DNA of 64,000 bases. It comes from Aurelia coerulea (taxonomy: Eukaryota; Cnidaria; Scyphozoa; Semaeostomeae; Ulmaridae). Location of the stretch: positions 11,756,501 through 11,820,500 of the forward strand of contig CM076960.1 of the NCBI GenBank assembly GCA_039566865.1. Direction: 5' to 3'. Numbering within the stretch: position 1 is the first letter of the stretch; the number at the start of each line of letters is the position of its first letter. Made by a program: the position numbers and the translations under genes. This document shows positions 19,950-31,117 of the stretch, in pieces. Under the pieces are notes generated by a model. That model searched no databases and was not told the origin of the DNA. It was given only the letters and a program-made list of their open reading frames with translations.

Positions 19950-20580
19950 TTTTAAGAGCATATCCACAACTAAAGTGTGGCTCTTCAACTATAGCTAAAA
20001 AGTTTTTTTCCCTATGTTTCTTAAAGAAGTATCTGTATGAGTTAGAGGTATTATGTAGAGACCATCAATTTGATATCCTTGGACTAAATGAAACTAGGGT
20101 AGATGAGCATACCAAGGATTCAGAAATTCAAATTGATGGTTATGATATCTATCGTGATGATAGGAATACCAGCGGTGGAGGTGTGGCGGTCTATGTGAAC
20201 AAGACTGTCCGTCATTTTCATAGGTCAGACATCAAAGACAAAATTAGAAATAGTTGGGGTTGAGATTACACCTCTGCACGCAAAAAACTTCATAGTCCTT
20301 TGTTGGTATAGACCCCCAACGTCGGATAATGACAAGGAAACATTTGAAGCCCTTACAAACTTGCTTTCAAAACTTGATGCAGAGGGGAAAGAAATTTATC
20401 TGATGGGGGATACCAATTGTGACTTTAAAAAGCCAAACGAAGGCCCTGCGAGAAGTTAAATTCAATTTACAGCGAAGTTTGAGCAGCAAATAAAAGAGCC
20501 CACAAGATGCTAGTGTTGTTAATGAGGAGATCAACTCGAGTAACAAAAACATTGATCGATCACATAGCAACTAACCGCCC
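19950..20580 (+). pseudogene. LINE endonuclease (EEP) domain fragment
   Basis: The plus strand encodes the N-terminal half of an endonuclease/exonuclease/phosphatase domain: ELEVLCRDHQFDILGLNETR, then GYDIYRDDRNTSGGGVAVYV, then WYRPPTSDNDKETF and YLMGDTNCDF. The NETR glutamate and the GDTNCD aspartate/asparagine are catalytic in this family, which nicks target DNA for LINE integration. There are frame changes near 20240 and 20410. No RT follows in the same orientation without a break. Confidence 0.8.
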
Positions 20581-20590
20581 CAGTTATATT

Positions 20591-20881
20591 TTAAGTAGTT
20601 AGTCGTTCCTTAGCTCGCATAAAAAGCTGTTCCCGTAGATTGCTACAGAAAGAGTATAGAGTTGTTTCATGTCGAATAGAAGATGGAAGTTTGTTAAATT
20701 GTTTGCTGGCTTGATCTTGAAATGTCCCTTTTATCAACGAAGACATCAGCTTTAGGTCATTGCTATTGCGAAGCATGCGACAAGTAGTTTTGATTTCTAT
20801 TTGGTTGATTGTTGGCCAGTTTTCATAATGAATAGCTTTGCATGCGAGTTTCATGCAATTAAATTTGCATCGTTTTTGCAT
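20591..20881 (-). pseudogene. LINE ORF2 C-terminal fragment, inverted
   Basis: The minus strand reads FQDQASKQFNKLPSSIR and LYSFCSNLREQLF, the LP..IR...SL..F..L+..L pattern that ends many LINE ORF2 proteins. It is in opposite orientation to the EN fragment before it and the RT fragment after it, so the region is rearranged. Confidence 0.55.
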
Positions 20882-20884
20882 ATG

Positions 20885-21100
20885 AAAGATTGTGGTCTTC
20901 TTTCAGACAACCAATTCGCATTCCGTAAATTACATAACACGCAAACATCGATGCCTAGCAGTATTGTTATGTAGAAGGTAAATCGTCCAAGCGTTTAGTA
21001 CAGTGTGGAATACCACAGGGGTCGTGTTTGGGTCCCTTACTTTTCATCATTTATATGAATGATTTTGAAAAATGTTTGAAAAAATCTAAACCAAATATGT
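20885..21100 (+). pseudogene. LINE RT fragment
   Basis: The plus strand near 20995-21090 reads VQCGIPQGSCLGPLLFIIYM followed by NDFEKCL. This is the conserved GIPQGS...LGPLLF..Y+ND block just before the catalytic ADD motif. The frame is broken on both sides. Confidence 0.7.
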
Positions 21101-21694
21101 AAGCTCATAAAGGGCGAACTTGATCTTGTATCATCCTGGATGAGGCAAAACAAACTTAGCCGTGACACCTCGAAGTAGAAGTATAATGTCATTGTCTGTT
21201 GCTGGCTTGATTGATCCTATTTTTAGCTATTCCCTTGAGGTAGAGCGACGCAAACACAACCCCTTGGAAGAGCAGCTTTATTTTTTTGTTTAGATTAATA
21301 TTCTTTGTTCAGTAATGTCCCTTTTATCAACGAAGACATCACACAGTATCGTTTTTGCTTGCCTAGCAACCAATCACGTGACTAATCATTGATTGATCCT
21401 ATTTTTAGATTCCCCTTTGTTCAGTAATGACACAGTACAACTTTCATTGTCATAGCTGTTATACTTGCGGAGAAAAACAAGGGGGGCGAAAAATGCCCCC
21501 CAGTAGAAAATCACTTTTTTTTGCTTGGTTAAAATAGGGTTAATGGAACATTGAACAGCCACTTTCATAAAGATTTGTGTCAAAACACAGTCGTGCTTCT
21601 GAAGTGTCCATGATGGTTGCTTATCGTGGCAAAGCCACGCAACGTTTTTTCAGAGTTATATCTCGTAGAGCAAAGGGCGATGCCACCACGAGAG

Positions 21695-22335
21695 TCCACC
21701 ACCAGAGTTCTCAGGAGCAACAAGGGCAGTTTTTGTAAGACAATAGCATGAGTTGCTTTTGATTGACACCGTAAGTCAAAGCGATTAATGGTCGCAGACA
21801 AAGGAAATTCTCTCAACCGATAATTCAAAACAAACAAAGCCGCAAAAGTTGCCCTGAAACCCAGGTGGCTTGTTCGCTCATTGTGCATTCCAGAAACTTT
21901 TTTTGAGAGAAAACATGAGCATAGATCGAAAGTAGAAGAATATATCTACACATCTGCCACGGGCATTTAATCAATTTGGTTCAAAAGCCGATTTGGAGGC
22001 GATTCAATTCTTTTATATTTCTGGGAGTAATTGAAACACTTACTGCTCAGCCTCTGAACCAAAGAAATGAAATGCCCGCGGTAGATGTGTAGATGTATCC
22101 TTCTTCGTTCGATATTTGCTCATGTTTGCTCTTAAAAACAATTTATGGAATGCACAACGAGCTTGCTAGCACCTGTGTTTCAGATAAACTTTTGCAGCTT
22201 TGTTTGTTTTGAATTTCTGGTTGAGAGAATTTCCTTTGTCTGCGATCGCTAATCGCTTTGAATTGTGGTGTCAATCAAAACCAACTCGTGCTATTGTCTT
22301 ACCAAATCTGTCCTTGTTCTCAGGAGCTCAAAACC
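21695..22335. mobile_element. Foldback (palindromic) element, copy 1
   Basis: The arm about 21700-21955 is the inverted copy of about 22080-22330, with a centre of about 120 bases. Each arm reads as an open frame containing REFPLSA and the core FVLNYRLREFPLSATINRF or its variant. The same arms occur in the element at 48.15-48.79 kb. Divergence between arms is moderate. No transposase is present. Confidence 0.75.
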
Positions 22336-22339
22336 ATGC

Positions 22340-24230
22340 AGTCCAAAAGAAAGCTGAAAGATCGAGCGATACGGTTGCTTGCGTTTTGCAGAATGACAAG
22401 GCCATTGTTAGATTTATACTTCCAATCATAAATGAACACAGAGCTTCCTCAAGATAACTCATAAATCAGCAAGGGATCCCTTTGTTACGGTTTCTTAATG
22501 AATTTGTGTGCTTGTTCGTAACTATGTGAAGTTTTAGACATTATTTTTAGAAATTGATCTTAATTGTACAGTGTACTTTGCACTAATGCTGGTAGCTCAG
22601 CATAGCCTCCAAATCTTTTCTTTTGTCCGTAGTTCCCCTGGGACGCTGACTCATCCTCTGATCAGATTGCATTTTCTCCTAAAATTGACCAATCAGGTGC
22701 CGTCATTTCATTACTTCCGCGTTTCGCAGCTAGATTTCGGCCATTGTGGGTACCCCCCAATAAAAAAAAATTGCATGCTCGAATAAGTCGAATTTTTTGA
22801 AAATTTCAAAGGGAAAAGGGTGCTTATACATAGGACCACAAATGTTCATGTAACCCTCTTGCCATCACCTACGATCGAAAAATCACGGCGATTGGAATGT
22901 TTGTCTTTGGTATTTTTCAAACAGGTAGAGGCATCCTGCTCGCCCTCCCCCCAAAATTGGTTTTTTAGCAAAATTATCAACAATATACATATTTCCATGA
23001 ATAATTCTTCCGAAATTTCCGAAATTTCCGAAATTTGCGTTTTACTTCGCCTTGACTTGCGAATTTGTGACACCTCCAAACTCTATCCTTCTTCCGTCCG
23101 TGTATGGCAACTTATGCCTCTCTCTGGTCTGGACCGACCCAACATAACAGGAAAAGGCGGGAAAGAAATCTTTAACGGGGGCGATGGCGTCATGTTTCAC
23201 ATATATCAATATATCACAATTTAATCTAATTATTGCAGATTGAGATAAAACTAATCATTTTATCATTAATTTCAAACTGCTTGCAGCCGAATTCAATAGT
23301 TTTCAAGATGCTTCAGGGTCCTTGAGGAATCCACTGGCAAATGTTTATTTCTTGCGTGATTTTCTTCTTTCTGAATATTTATTACTGCATGACTTTTCCC
23401 TTTCCAGGGTTTTCAATCGGAAACCGTTTATTAATCTTCTTTCGAAAGCGCTGGCAATGGCCAGTGGCAGCTTGTCAACTGGGAGGCTTCCTCCGGAGCA
23501 GGGTAATTTGAGGTCAATTGCGCGGCCAAAACCAACGTTGGTTGGTTTTGGCTGCGCAATGGGAAGTTTATGATCAAAGCACAACCAAAAACAATGTAGA
23601 GTAAAACTGTTTTTCGCCATAGAACTACGATTGTTTTTCAAAATATTGCAAACTAGACATCATTTGAAAGAGCATAGCGAGCGGAACTTGATTCTTGCAA
23701 GCATTGTAAAATTTTGTTTACTTAAGGAAGGCTTAGTCCCTTGGGAATTTTAGGAAATTTTTGCATCGTAAACTTTTCCAAATTTCCATACATCATTCGA
23801 AACTTCAGGTTTTCGCAAACAGTAATAAGTAGTTAGATTGTGCATAAAGTGACTGCTTTAGCCGTCATCTGTCACCGAATGCACTATGGTCAATTTTTTG
23901 CTCCTATACTTTCTTAATAATATTTGGCAGAAATAACCTCTACCAGGGTATTCTGCAGCTCACTGTGTCATAAGGAACGACTTTAATCGTATTTTGCTTG
24001 CACATTCCTAACCAGACGGCAACACAGCTTCATAGGATGCCAAATATGTTTTGCAAGAAAGATAAACAAAAAACTTCAAATAATTACCAGGGGACTGAGC
24101 CTCCCGTAAGTCAACATGATTGCATAATATTTGAAAGATTAAAAATTCCACTCTGAAATGTGTTTTAAGTGAATCCGAGCATGCAGTGTTTTGCAATGTA
24201 ATGACAGTTCTATGACCAAAAACCACTTTA
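22340..24230. other. Intergenic with a strong short hairpin
   Basis: No gene is recognised. A GAAATTTCC triplication lies near 23010-23035. A near-perfect hairpin lies at 23517-23560 (see separate entry). The open frames at 22820-23224 and 23322-23573 lack family motifs. Confidence 0.4.
23517..23560. repeat. Hairpin with 20-bp stem
   Basis: The arm beginning ATTGCGCGGCC pairs with GGCTGCGCAAT through ACCAAC/GTTGGT, leaving a 4-base loop and one mismatch. It lies in non-coding DNA. It may be a small palindromic insertion or a structured RNA if transcribed. Confidence 0.8.
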
Positions 24231-24235
24231 CTTTA

Positions 24236-25020
24236 CAGGGTGTCCCAAAAAAGATGTGCGCTGTTTGAGTGGCTTCTGCGGAGCAGCCATAAGTCTAATT
24301 TTTTGTTTTAAAGATTCTTGACAGAAAAGACTTTAAATTAAAGGTTGATACCAAGTTTAAGTAAATCTGATCACTGGTTGCTGATTTATGAAGCAAGAAA
24401 GCCTAAATTATTGGCTGCCTCAAAACCAGAGGATTCATTATTCTCCACTGTGTTAAAATCAACGAAATTTATTGAATAAAACATACCTAGCCCTGTTTTC
24501 TGATGTTCAAAAGTGAGACAGATAGTCATACGTTGAATTTTGTGACAACCAAGAATATTAGACATATCTAGGGTTGCTAGGAATGGAAATGTGCAACACA
24601 AGTGCTTCAGGCCATGGAATGCGTCCATCAGATATTTTGCCTCTCAAAAATGATAAAGTCGTTTGAAGCCAACAATATTGCATTCAGCATGCTTCTTGGT
24701 CGATATTCTTGAAGAATATGGTCATTAATTACCCCTAAATGCGTTTCCTGGCATAACTGTAACGTTTAAGTTAATCTAATGTTAAAATTCAAGTTATAAG
24801 GTTAAGTACGGAGATAAAATCCTCTGGTTTTGGGGCAACGACTGATTGTGACTTTCTTTCTCAATAAATCAGCAACCACTTATCAGATTTACACAAACTC
24901 AGTGCCAAACTCTAAGTTGAAATCTCTTCTATTCACAAATTTGATAAACAGAAAAGTTAGATTTATGGCTCCTCCACAGTAGCCATTCAAATGGTGCACA
25001 TGTTTTTTTTGGACACCCTG
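24236..25020. mobile_element. Palindromic MITE with CAGGGTGTCC ends, TA duplication, copy 1
   Basis: TA (24234-24235), then CAGGGTGTCCCAAAAAAG. The other end is TTTTTTGGACACCCTG, then TA (25021-25022). The inverted arms extend over about 200 bases each with moderate divergence. TA duplications point to a Tc1/mariner-type transposase acting in trans. Non-coding. Confidence 0.85.
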
Positions 25021-25529
25021 TACATAATGTTTGGTTATACTTTAGTCTTATAATCTAGCTGTTGATTGAGACACCTAAGCAGAGATGCTTTTTCATGGCA
25101 CCAACCAGATCATTTGCAGACGATAAAAAGTCAACAACCAAATATGGGCAAATAAAACTCAAATAACGTGCCCTTATTTGTTGATCAAGTTGTCATGTCA
25201 TGAAATCAATGACGACATGTGTGGACTCTCGCAGCTTCTAACAGATTTACCGGATCTTATTTACCTATAAACGTGAAGCTTATTGCTGATAATTCAGCTT
25301 TTTGCACCAAGGAAGCATTCTTGTAATTACTGCTATCTAGTTTTTTCATTTTCAAGTACAGAGACCATTGATTTTAAGCATTTTAGTATCGGTGTTTTCG
25401 CTGAAATAGTTCAGGCATGTAGGTGGTCGGCTCAACCAACAGTTAGATCGTGAGTCACAGATGTAGCGATCTATCAGTTCAGGCAAATAGTAAAACTACG
25501 ACGATGTCATCATTTAAAACTGTACTTAC

Positions 25530-25614
25530 CGATTCTTTTGTCTGCAGATATCCCATGGCAAATTGAATGAAGGATGAAAAGAAGAACTGCCAACATTCTC
25601 CTGCCTGATTTCAT
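25530..25614 (-). CDS. Candidate first coding exon with signal peptide
   Basis: The minus-strand ATG at 25614 opens MKSGRR followed by the hydrophobic run MLAVLLFILHSICHGISA and then DKRI. The exon ends at 25530 in front of GTAAGTAC, a strong donor. Length and composition (basic N-end, hydrophobic core, small residues before DKR) are those of a cleaved secretion signal. I find no second exon downstream in the window, so the protein is unknown. A chance combination cannot be excluded. Confidence 0.4.
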
Positions 25615-25990
25615 GCTGCAAATGATTTTTTCTGCAAATGAAAAACACACAAAATCATTCGAATTTTGATTAAGAAATTAAAAGTGGCAATATCAAATGT
25701 TTGAAACCTAAAGAATATATTTCTCTCTTGTCTTCTGCCACGAGGATGGTTCTGCTTGCTTTCATTGTGCTCAAGATAGAATTAGATTAGACAGTGTTTG
25801 ATCCCAGTTTCTACTGGGTGCTTGAACCTTTTCTGGGGAAAAAAACTTCATCGATGAGATCTTCCCTTGCAATCTGTGAGCATTAGCCAGACAATTCAAT
25901 TAAACACACAAAATTATTGAGGCAGCCTAATTTTGATTTAATATAATATATAAATGATTTAAGTACCAAAAATAGCTAAGATTTTTAAAA

Positions 25991-26031
25991 CACGATGTTT
26001 CGAGCATGTACTCGTTATCAAGTGACTCGAA
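25991..26031 (-). ncRNA. Decayed hammerhead-like motif in PLE 3' UTR
   Basis: Read on the minus strand: CAC, TTGATAA, a CGAG-TACATG-CTCG hairpin, AAAC, ATC, GTG. CAC/GTG form stem I. TTGATAA stands where the core CTGATGA should be. The GAAAC-ATC step resembles the very short stem III of PLE hammerheads (GAAAC-GTC). Two core changes make self-cleavage unlikely. Confidence 0.4.
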
Positions 26032-26182
26032 ATCAATCGAGCCGAGCAAAGAGAAGAGAAGATTCGACAAATAGGAAGGAATGCGAGATGCGATGTGACG
26101 TAGCGTACATAGGGAATGGGGAATAGGAGGAATGTGAGAAAAGAGTAAGGAAGGACCTATTGCAGATAAGTAAATTGCTTAT

Positions 26183-26905
26183 TTAGTCCATTAGGATAAA
26201 GAGTTTTAAGTTAAAAATTAAGCGTTTCTCCAAGGTCTTGCGTTTGGTGGTGTCTTGAGGTGCATATAATAAGCCAAGAATGGACATGTCGGAAGTTGAA
26301 TGGTTGGCTGAGTTGTAACGTTTGGATATGTTGCTGTCTGTATCGTCTTCATGGTTTTCATCGAGGTGGATCTTGTTTCTTACATTACGTTTGTGTTCCC
26401 CAAAACGGTTGTTGATTTGTCCGGAGGTTTCGCCGATGTAGAAATATTGACATTTGGTGCAGATGATACAATAGATGACGCAGGATGATGAACAGGTAAA
26501 GTTAAATCTGATATTGAAGGATCGGTTTTGGTTGGTGATAGTGGTCGATTGGTTGATGTGGGTGCAGGTCTGACAGAGGCGATGTTGGCAAGGGAAAGTA
26601 CCAGGCAGTTGTGAGGTTGCTAGGTTGGTTTTGACTAGGGAATCCTTTAAATTCTTCTCTCTGCGAAAAGCCATAAGTGGAGGTGCAATGAAGATGTTCT
26701 TTGTTTCTGTGTCGTTGGTTAGAATGTTGAAGTTGTTATAAATTATGTTCTTTACGTTGTTGTTAAAAGGATGATAGGTCAGGGTGAAAGGAATGCGGTT
26801 GTTGCTGTTTTCGTTGTTAGAAGGTTGGAGGGCTTCGTCTTGAGAAAGATCCTTTACTTTATTGAAAGCTGCTTGGGTGATGTGGTCAGGGTACTTGTTT
26901 TGTTT
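26183..26905 (-). pseudogene. PLE C-terminal domain with GIY-YIG endonuclease
   Basis: The reading frame is open from about 26905 through the internal ATG at 26674 to the stop at 26183. After AFRREKNLKDSLV comes a cysteine cluster (PCQHRLCQTCTHI) typical of PLE linkers. The GIY-YIG core follows: VIYCIICTKCQYFYIGET, the conserved Arg in NNRFGEHK, and the downstream Asn/Glu-containing tail. The domain nicks DNA in PLE integration. The active residues visible (YIG, R, E/H) appear intact although the element is truncated. Confidence 0.85.
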
Positions 26906-27086
26906 TATGCTAATTTTGATTTATGCTGGGTACTATTCATGAGTAAATTGAAAGTGGTTTATGAGGCAACTCAACAAGTAATTGCTCATCAAATTTTGAT
27001 ACTACCTATGCAAATAGAAATAGATGCAGCCACATTTTGAAGAAGTTCACAAAGAAGCTTTCTGTTTTCCATCTTTTCCCACAATA

Positions 27087-27745
27087 CAGGGTGTCCCAAA
27101 AAAATTGTGCCCCGTTTGTCTGAAGATTGTGACAAAACGGCAAAAGATATCGCAAACAGTTTGCATGATGGTGCTCTTCAGATGTTCAATTAAATTTTGC
27201 CACCATTCCCGTAAAAATCCGTTGAAAAATGATGGAGCTACGAGCTTCAGAAGACCAAATTTGCCGGACGACTGAAACCAGCAGTTGGCCACTTTGCCTT
27301 ACTATTTTGCAGTGATAAGTATCTTCAAGTGAGGTAAAAAATAATTTCTGTGAGGTCAGAAATAGTGGAACTTTCCGAGGATTATCGGAATTTTCACGAG
27401 AGCTATGACATTGGAGGCTGCTGTTTCATTTTCATTCCATAAAGCTATTTATCGCTGCAAAATAGTAAGACACAATGGCCTACCAAAATGGCCTACCAAA
27501 ATGGCCTAAATGGCTTACCTCCTTTGGACAATAGGTCTGCACGCAAGCTACTGGTTTCCGTGATCAGGCAAATTTGGTCTCCTGAAGGTCATAGCTCCAT
27601 CATTTTGCAACGGATTGTGATGGGGATGGCTGCAAACTTTAATTGAACATCTGAAGAGCACAATCAAGCAAAATTTGGCGAGAATCTTTTGCTGTTTTGT
27701 CACAATCTTCAGACAAACGGGGCACAATTTTTTTGGGACACCCTG
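27087..27745. mobile_element. Palindromic MITE with CAGGGTGTCC ends, TA duplication, copy 2
   Basis: TA (27085-27086), then CAGGGTGTCCCAAAAAAATT; the far end is AATTTTTTTGGGACACCCTG, then TA (27746-27747). Arms of about 190 bases are inverted copies containing GTGCCCCGTTTGTCTGAAGA. The ends are shared with 24236-25020 but the internal sequence differs, so this is a separate subfamily. A small tandem of TACCAAAATGGCC lies at 27480-27510. Confidence 0.85.
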
Positions 27746-28046
27746 TAGAACTCTTGCAAGTAACTCAATTTAGTAGTCGATTGTCTCAGGCTGCCTCGTC
27801 GATTTTGCGTCTCTTAGTTGTGGAATGTGGCAGTGGAAAACTTAGCTGGCATTTCCTCGTCAATTTTACTGAGTTTGGGTAGCTTACATTGCTTACAAAT
27901 TTACACTGCAGCTTTGGATTTGAATCTACTACTATTTGGTTAACATTTTGGAACTTTCAGAGCCTTTTGTCACCATAGTTTCTACAAAACATCGTTGCAC
28001 GTGTAGACCCTTGTTGGCCTAAATTCGACATCAAGTTGGCAACGCA

Positions 28047-28968
28047 ATGGATGAAGTTAATGCATGCACAAGAGAATCATCGATGGTGTCTGGTCCAGAA
28101 ATGGATTCAGAAATCATCAAGGCTATACCTCAAATACGAAAGAAAGGGAAAAGACCATGGTTAGAGACAATTTCATTGCAGATTCAAAAGGAGGGAATAT
28201 CTTGCGAACATTCGGAGATTGAACATGCAATTCAACGCTTAAAGCGAAAGGGTAAGATCGATGATCGAGACAAAGATAAAAAACATCATATTTTTGCGAG
28301 ACTCCAACGAAGAATCGATAAAAACTAACAAAAAAGCTGCACTGGGAAATAGAACAGGATTAACACCACATTAGGAATTTGTGCAACTCTGAGAAACAGT
28401 AATCTCTTTACGCAAAATCATTGACGGAAACATTGTTTTAAGAAATAGAAATACTGAAAAGGATTTAAAAGAAGAGATAATGCTGCTGAAATTAGAGAAC
28501 GACTCCCTCAAGAATGATATCAGGCGTAGAGATTTGCTGATCAAAAGCTTTGAAAAGGAAAAGGAATCTCGAAAAGAAGACAGCAGTTTCCAATTACCCA
28601 AGAGAAGTGTTGCAGGCCCTGTGCCTCAAGACCCATGGAATTATTTATCAAATACCAGCAATCGCTTCATGCCACTGGCAACAACTATCGATGATACATA
28701 TGCAAGAATCGTTGAAAGTATTAACAACACAGAGGCCCGGGAAACAAGCATGAATGTCGACATTCAACAGCTACGCTTAGAAAAGAAACAGGTATCAGGG
28801 TGCATTTCTGCTTTTTCAAACATAATGGCGACAAAAAAATCACAAGCAACTGCCAATACAAATGTAAATTCTGCAGGAGATTCAACAAATTTTGCAAGAA
28901 AACCAACAGGATTACCTTTTGGGAGGAAACCACCTGTTCGAAATTGTACAGAGGTGATAGGAGACTGA
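28047..28968 (+). pseudogene. LINE ORF1 N-terminal and middle region, broken
   Basis: Two open pieces: 28047-28328 (MDEVNACTRES..., with a basic helical segment LKRKGKIDDRDKDKK) and 28480-28968 (LENDSLKNDIRRRDLL, a probable coiled coil, then a Ser/Asn/Lys-rich linker). Proteins of this layout precede the esterase domain in CR1-like ORF1 and are thought to bind RNA. The two pieces are in different frames with stops between them. Confidence 0.6.
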
Positions 28969-29425
28969 ATGGTGAAACATATAATGGGATACAAGATGAG
29001 TGAAGCAACGGGAGGATCTGAGAAGACATTTGTGCATGCCTTTGATGGAGCCACAACAGATCACGTGAATAGTCACTGTATACCTACGATGAAAAAGAAC
29101 CCAAAACGAATCGTGCTTCACTGTGGAACAAATGATATCAGTAATGGTGATGCACCAGAGGAAATTGCACGAGAGGTAGTTGACCTAGCCAAGGCACTAA
29201 AGAATAAAGAGACAATACGGTTTTTGTATCAAGTATTGTACCCAAGGGTGATCGTTGGAATGCAAAAGTCAGCGTAACAAATAGAAGGATGAAAGAGCTG
29301 TGCGCGCGTGAAGAATTACCATTCATAAACAATGACAATATAGATCCAATCTATCATTTAAATAGAAGTAATCTATATCTGAATGCAGAAGGAACACTTC
29401 TCCTGGCAAAAAAATTTTGAACGCC
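28969..29425 (+). pseudogene. LINE ORF1 SGNH esterase domain, broken
   Basis: GATTDHVNSHCIP, PKRIVLHCGTNDISNGDA (the GTND block) and then, after a frame change near 29250, HLNRSNLYLNAEGTLLLAKK match the C-terminal esterase of the intact ORF1 at 54.6-55.9 kb block by block. The N-terminal GDS block is not visible in this frame. Esterase activity in CR1 ORF1 proteins is known; its role in transposition is unclear. Confidence 0.75.
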
Positions 29426-29485
29426 TTGGGCCATTATTGACTTAGGAACGGTTTTGAGTCAAGGTCAAGAGATGTTCAGGATACT

Positions 29486-29684
29486 ATGGAGCCTGTAAAC
29501 ACGTTAGGAACTAATCAGGTGTCAGATTTGGAACAAGAGGCTTCTGCAATTGCATCTGAAACCTCTGAGGTTGACCTCCCTGATAATATTGATGCTCGGT
29601 CCGAATTAAAGTTACTAAGATTAAGGAATGTAGGTAGAGTAATCATAGGGTATCTAAACAACAATTCTATTAGGAATAATCAGT
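29486..29684 (+). pseudogene. LINE ORF2 start, interrupted
   Basis: Opens MEPVNTLGTNQVSDLEQ and reaches VGRVIIGYLNNNSIRNN, the first endonuclease block. At 29685 the sequence changes to CAGTGGCGGATCCAG, the end of the inserted element. The remaining codons up to 29743 belong to the insert. Confidence 0.75.
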
Positions 29685-30973
29685 GGCGGATCCAGACTAT
29701 TGCTATTGATGCTCAAGCAACAGTCAGATTTTCAAAACAATAGTAATACTTTTTTGTGTATATAGTTGTTCAATTTAGAGATTTTCCTTCCTTGAATTCA
29801 TCTCATCGTTCAAGTCGCAATACGTCGATTCCAGCAGTTAAAACTAGGCTTTATACCCCGTATACTAAGCTTTGATGTTAAGAAGAACTGCGAAGGAGAA
29901 CGCATATTTGGCAGAGCACTTTGCTTGATATTTACCTTTGTTCTGTCCGTCGATAGGAGGTTTAACAAAGGCTGACATTCCGAGCAATAGTGGTCCGCAG
30001 ATTACTGTAATCCCACGCTCAATCAGCTATGGCCTTCTGTAGGCAAATTTTAGCGGGAGCAACAGTGAAATTTGAAAATATGGATGAGAGCCAATCAGAG
30101 TTAGAGTTGACTGGTGCTCGATTTTGGCGGGAGCAACAGTGGACTTTGGCCTCCAGAGCTGCACTTTGTCTTATTCGAGAACTGGAGGTCAACTTGAAGC
30201 TGTGAGAAACCGTCGTTGCTACTATAGCCTTTCAAAATGAACGAAACCTAACTTGAGATTGAAGAAATAGTCAAGCATAGAGCAACGCTGCCCGAGGAAG
30301 AAAGAAAAGCCGCATAGAGAAGTAAGGAGAATGTGGATTCTATTTTGCTTGCGAGCAGGAGTCCTCAAGACATTCGTAGGCTAGGTCTAAGCCCAGGGAA
30401 TGTGATTTTTCTCCACTGCACTTCTCAAAGATGCAGTTGGAAATGGCTCCTCAAAACGTTTGCCCTATTTGGTATGCTACACAGCTTTCCAAGTACTAAT
30501 TCTCTTTCCTCTTCATTCTTTCACTTCATCAACTCAGAGTAGACTGGCTACACAATCTCTGTATGCTCCTTAGAACTGATTTGTCGCTAATACAGAGACT
30601 TGTTGCCAAACAGTGTCTGAAATCGGACTAACTTGATAGCCTCGTTTTCATAAGCGCTACATGCGTAAAACGCAGACCACGGAATTAATATTTGGTTGTT
30701 GTTGCTGCTGTGATCAGTAATCATCAAAATGACTCAAGAAAACAACACATTGATACCAAGTTTTATTCATGTGAATTTGAAAGAATTTTAGACAGTTTAT
30801 GACTCTGACAAAATTGAGCATGGACAGTGAACATAAATTTGAAATTTCAGAGGAGTTCAGAGTGACCAAAGATAAAGGAATCAAAGATTTGACAAGATTA
30901 GACATTACATCATCATTATACATTATCATTAGCATTGGCAATCAGTTAAGTGGTATCTGAAGTACAAGGAATT

Positions 30974-31117
30974 TTCAAAGGAACTGTCCTTTATATTTGC
31001 TCCAAGTGATTTGCTGCATCAGATAGACAATCTCTCTCCAAGAAAAGTGCCATCTAAGTGCATCCTGATACAAGGTCTGATAATAATGCAGCAGGTATCT
31101 TGCTTTAAACAAACCCC
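30974..31117 (-). CDS. Candidate last exon of the same small gene
   Basis: A minus-strand frame reads ARYLLHYYQTLYQDALRW, then HFSWREIVYLMQQITW and SKYKGQFL, then TGA. The composition (aromatic, basic, helical) is protein-like, in contrast to the AT-rich surroundings. The acceptor is weak (GTTTAAAG or AAGCAAG) and I cannot match its phase to the exon at 31564, so another exon may lie between. Function unknown. Confidence 0.25.

Larger units (their letters stand above)
19124..21539. mobile_element. piggyBac-type MITE, copy 1, split by an insertion
   Basis: Ends CCCTATTTTAACC and GGTTAAAATAGGG are flanked by TTAA at 19120-19123 and 21540-21543. The two outer parts (19124-19767 and about 21345-21539) match the uninterrupted copy at 59010-59890 closely, including the TATGACGTCAT words and the subterminal GCCCCCC stem. 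About 1.57 kb of unrelated DNA (ATAC microsatellite plus LINE pieces) sits between them. Confidence 0.8.
25985..26910 (-). mobile_element. 5'-truncated Penelope-like element with GIY-YIG end
   Basis: The minus strand carries the PLE linker region (IPFTLTYHPFNNNVKNII, IFIAPPLMAFRREKNLKDSL) from about 26905, then the endonuclease and 3' UTR down to about 25985. The 3' UTR holds a decayed hammerhead-like motif. The copy lacks the RT palm, as expected for PLE 5' truncation. Confidence 0.85.

Noticed and set aside
19676..19988. Long open frames with poly YIHT (plus) and MYVC (minus)
   Set aside because: They are translations of the ATAC microsatellite. A 4-base repeat with no stop is open by chance.
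27024..27292. Frames on both strands near 27.0-27.3 kb
   Set aside because: They lie in the arm of the palindromic MITE and start or end outside it.
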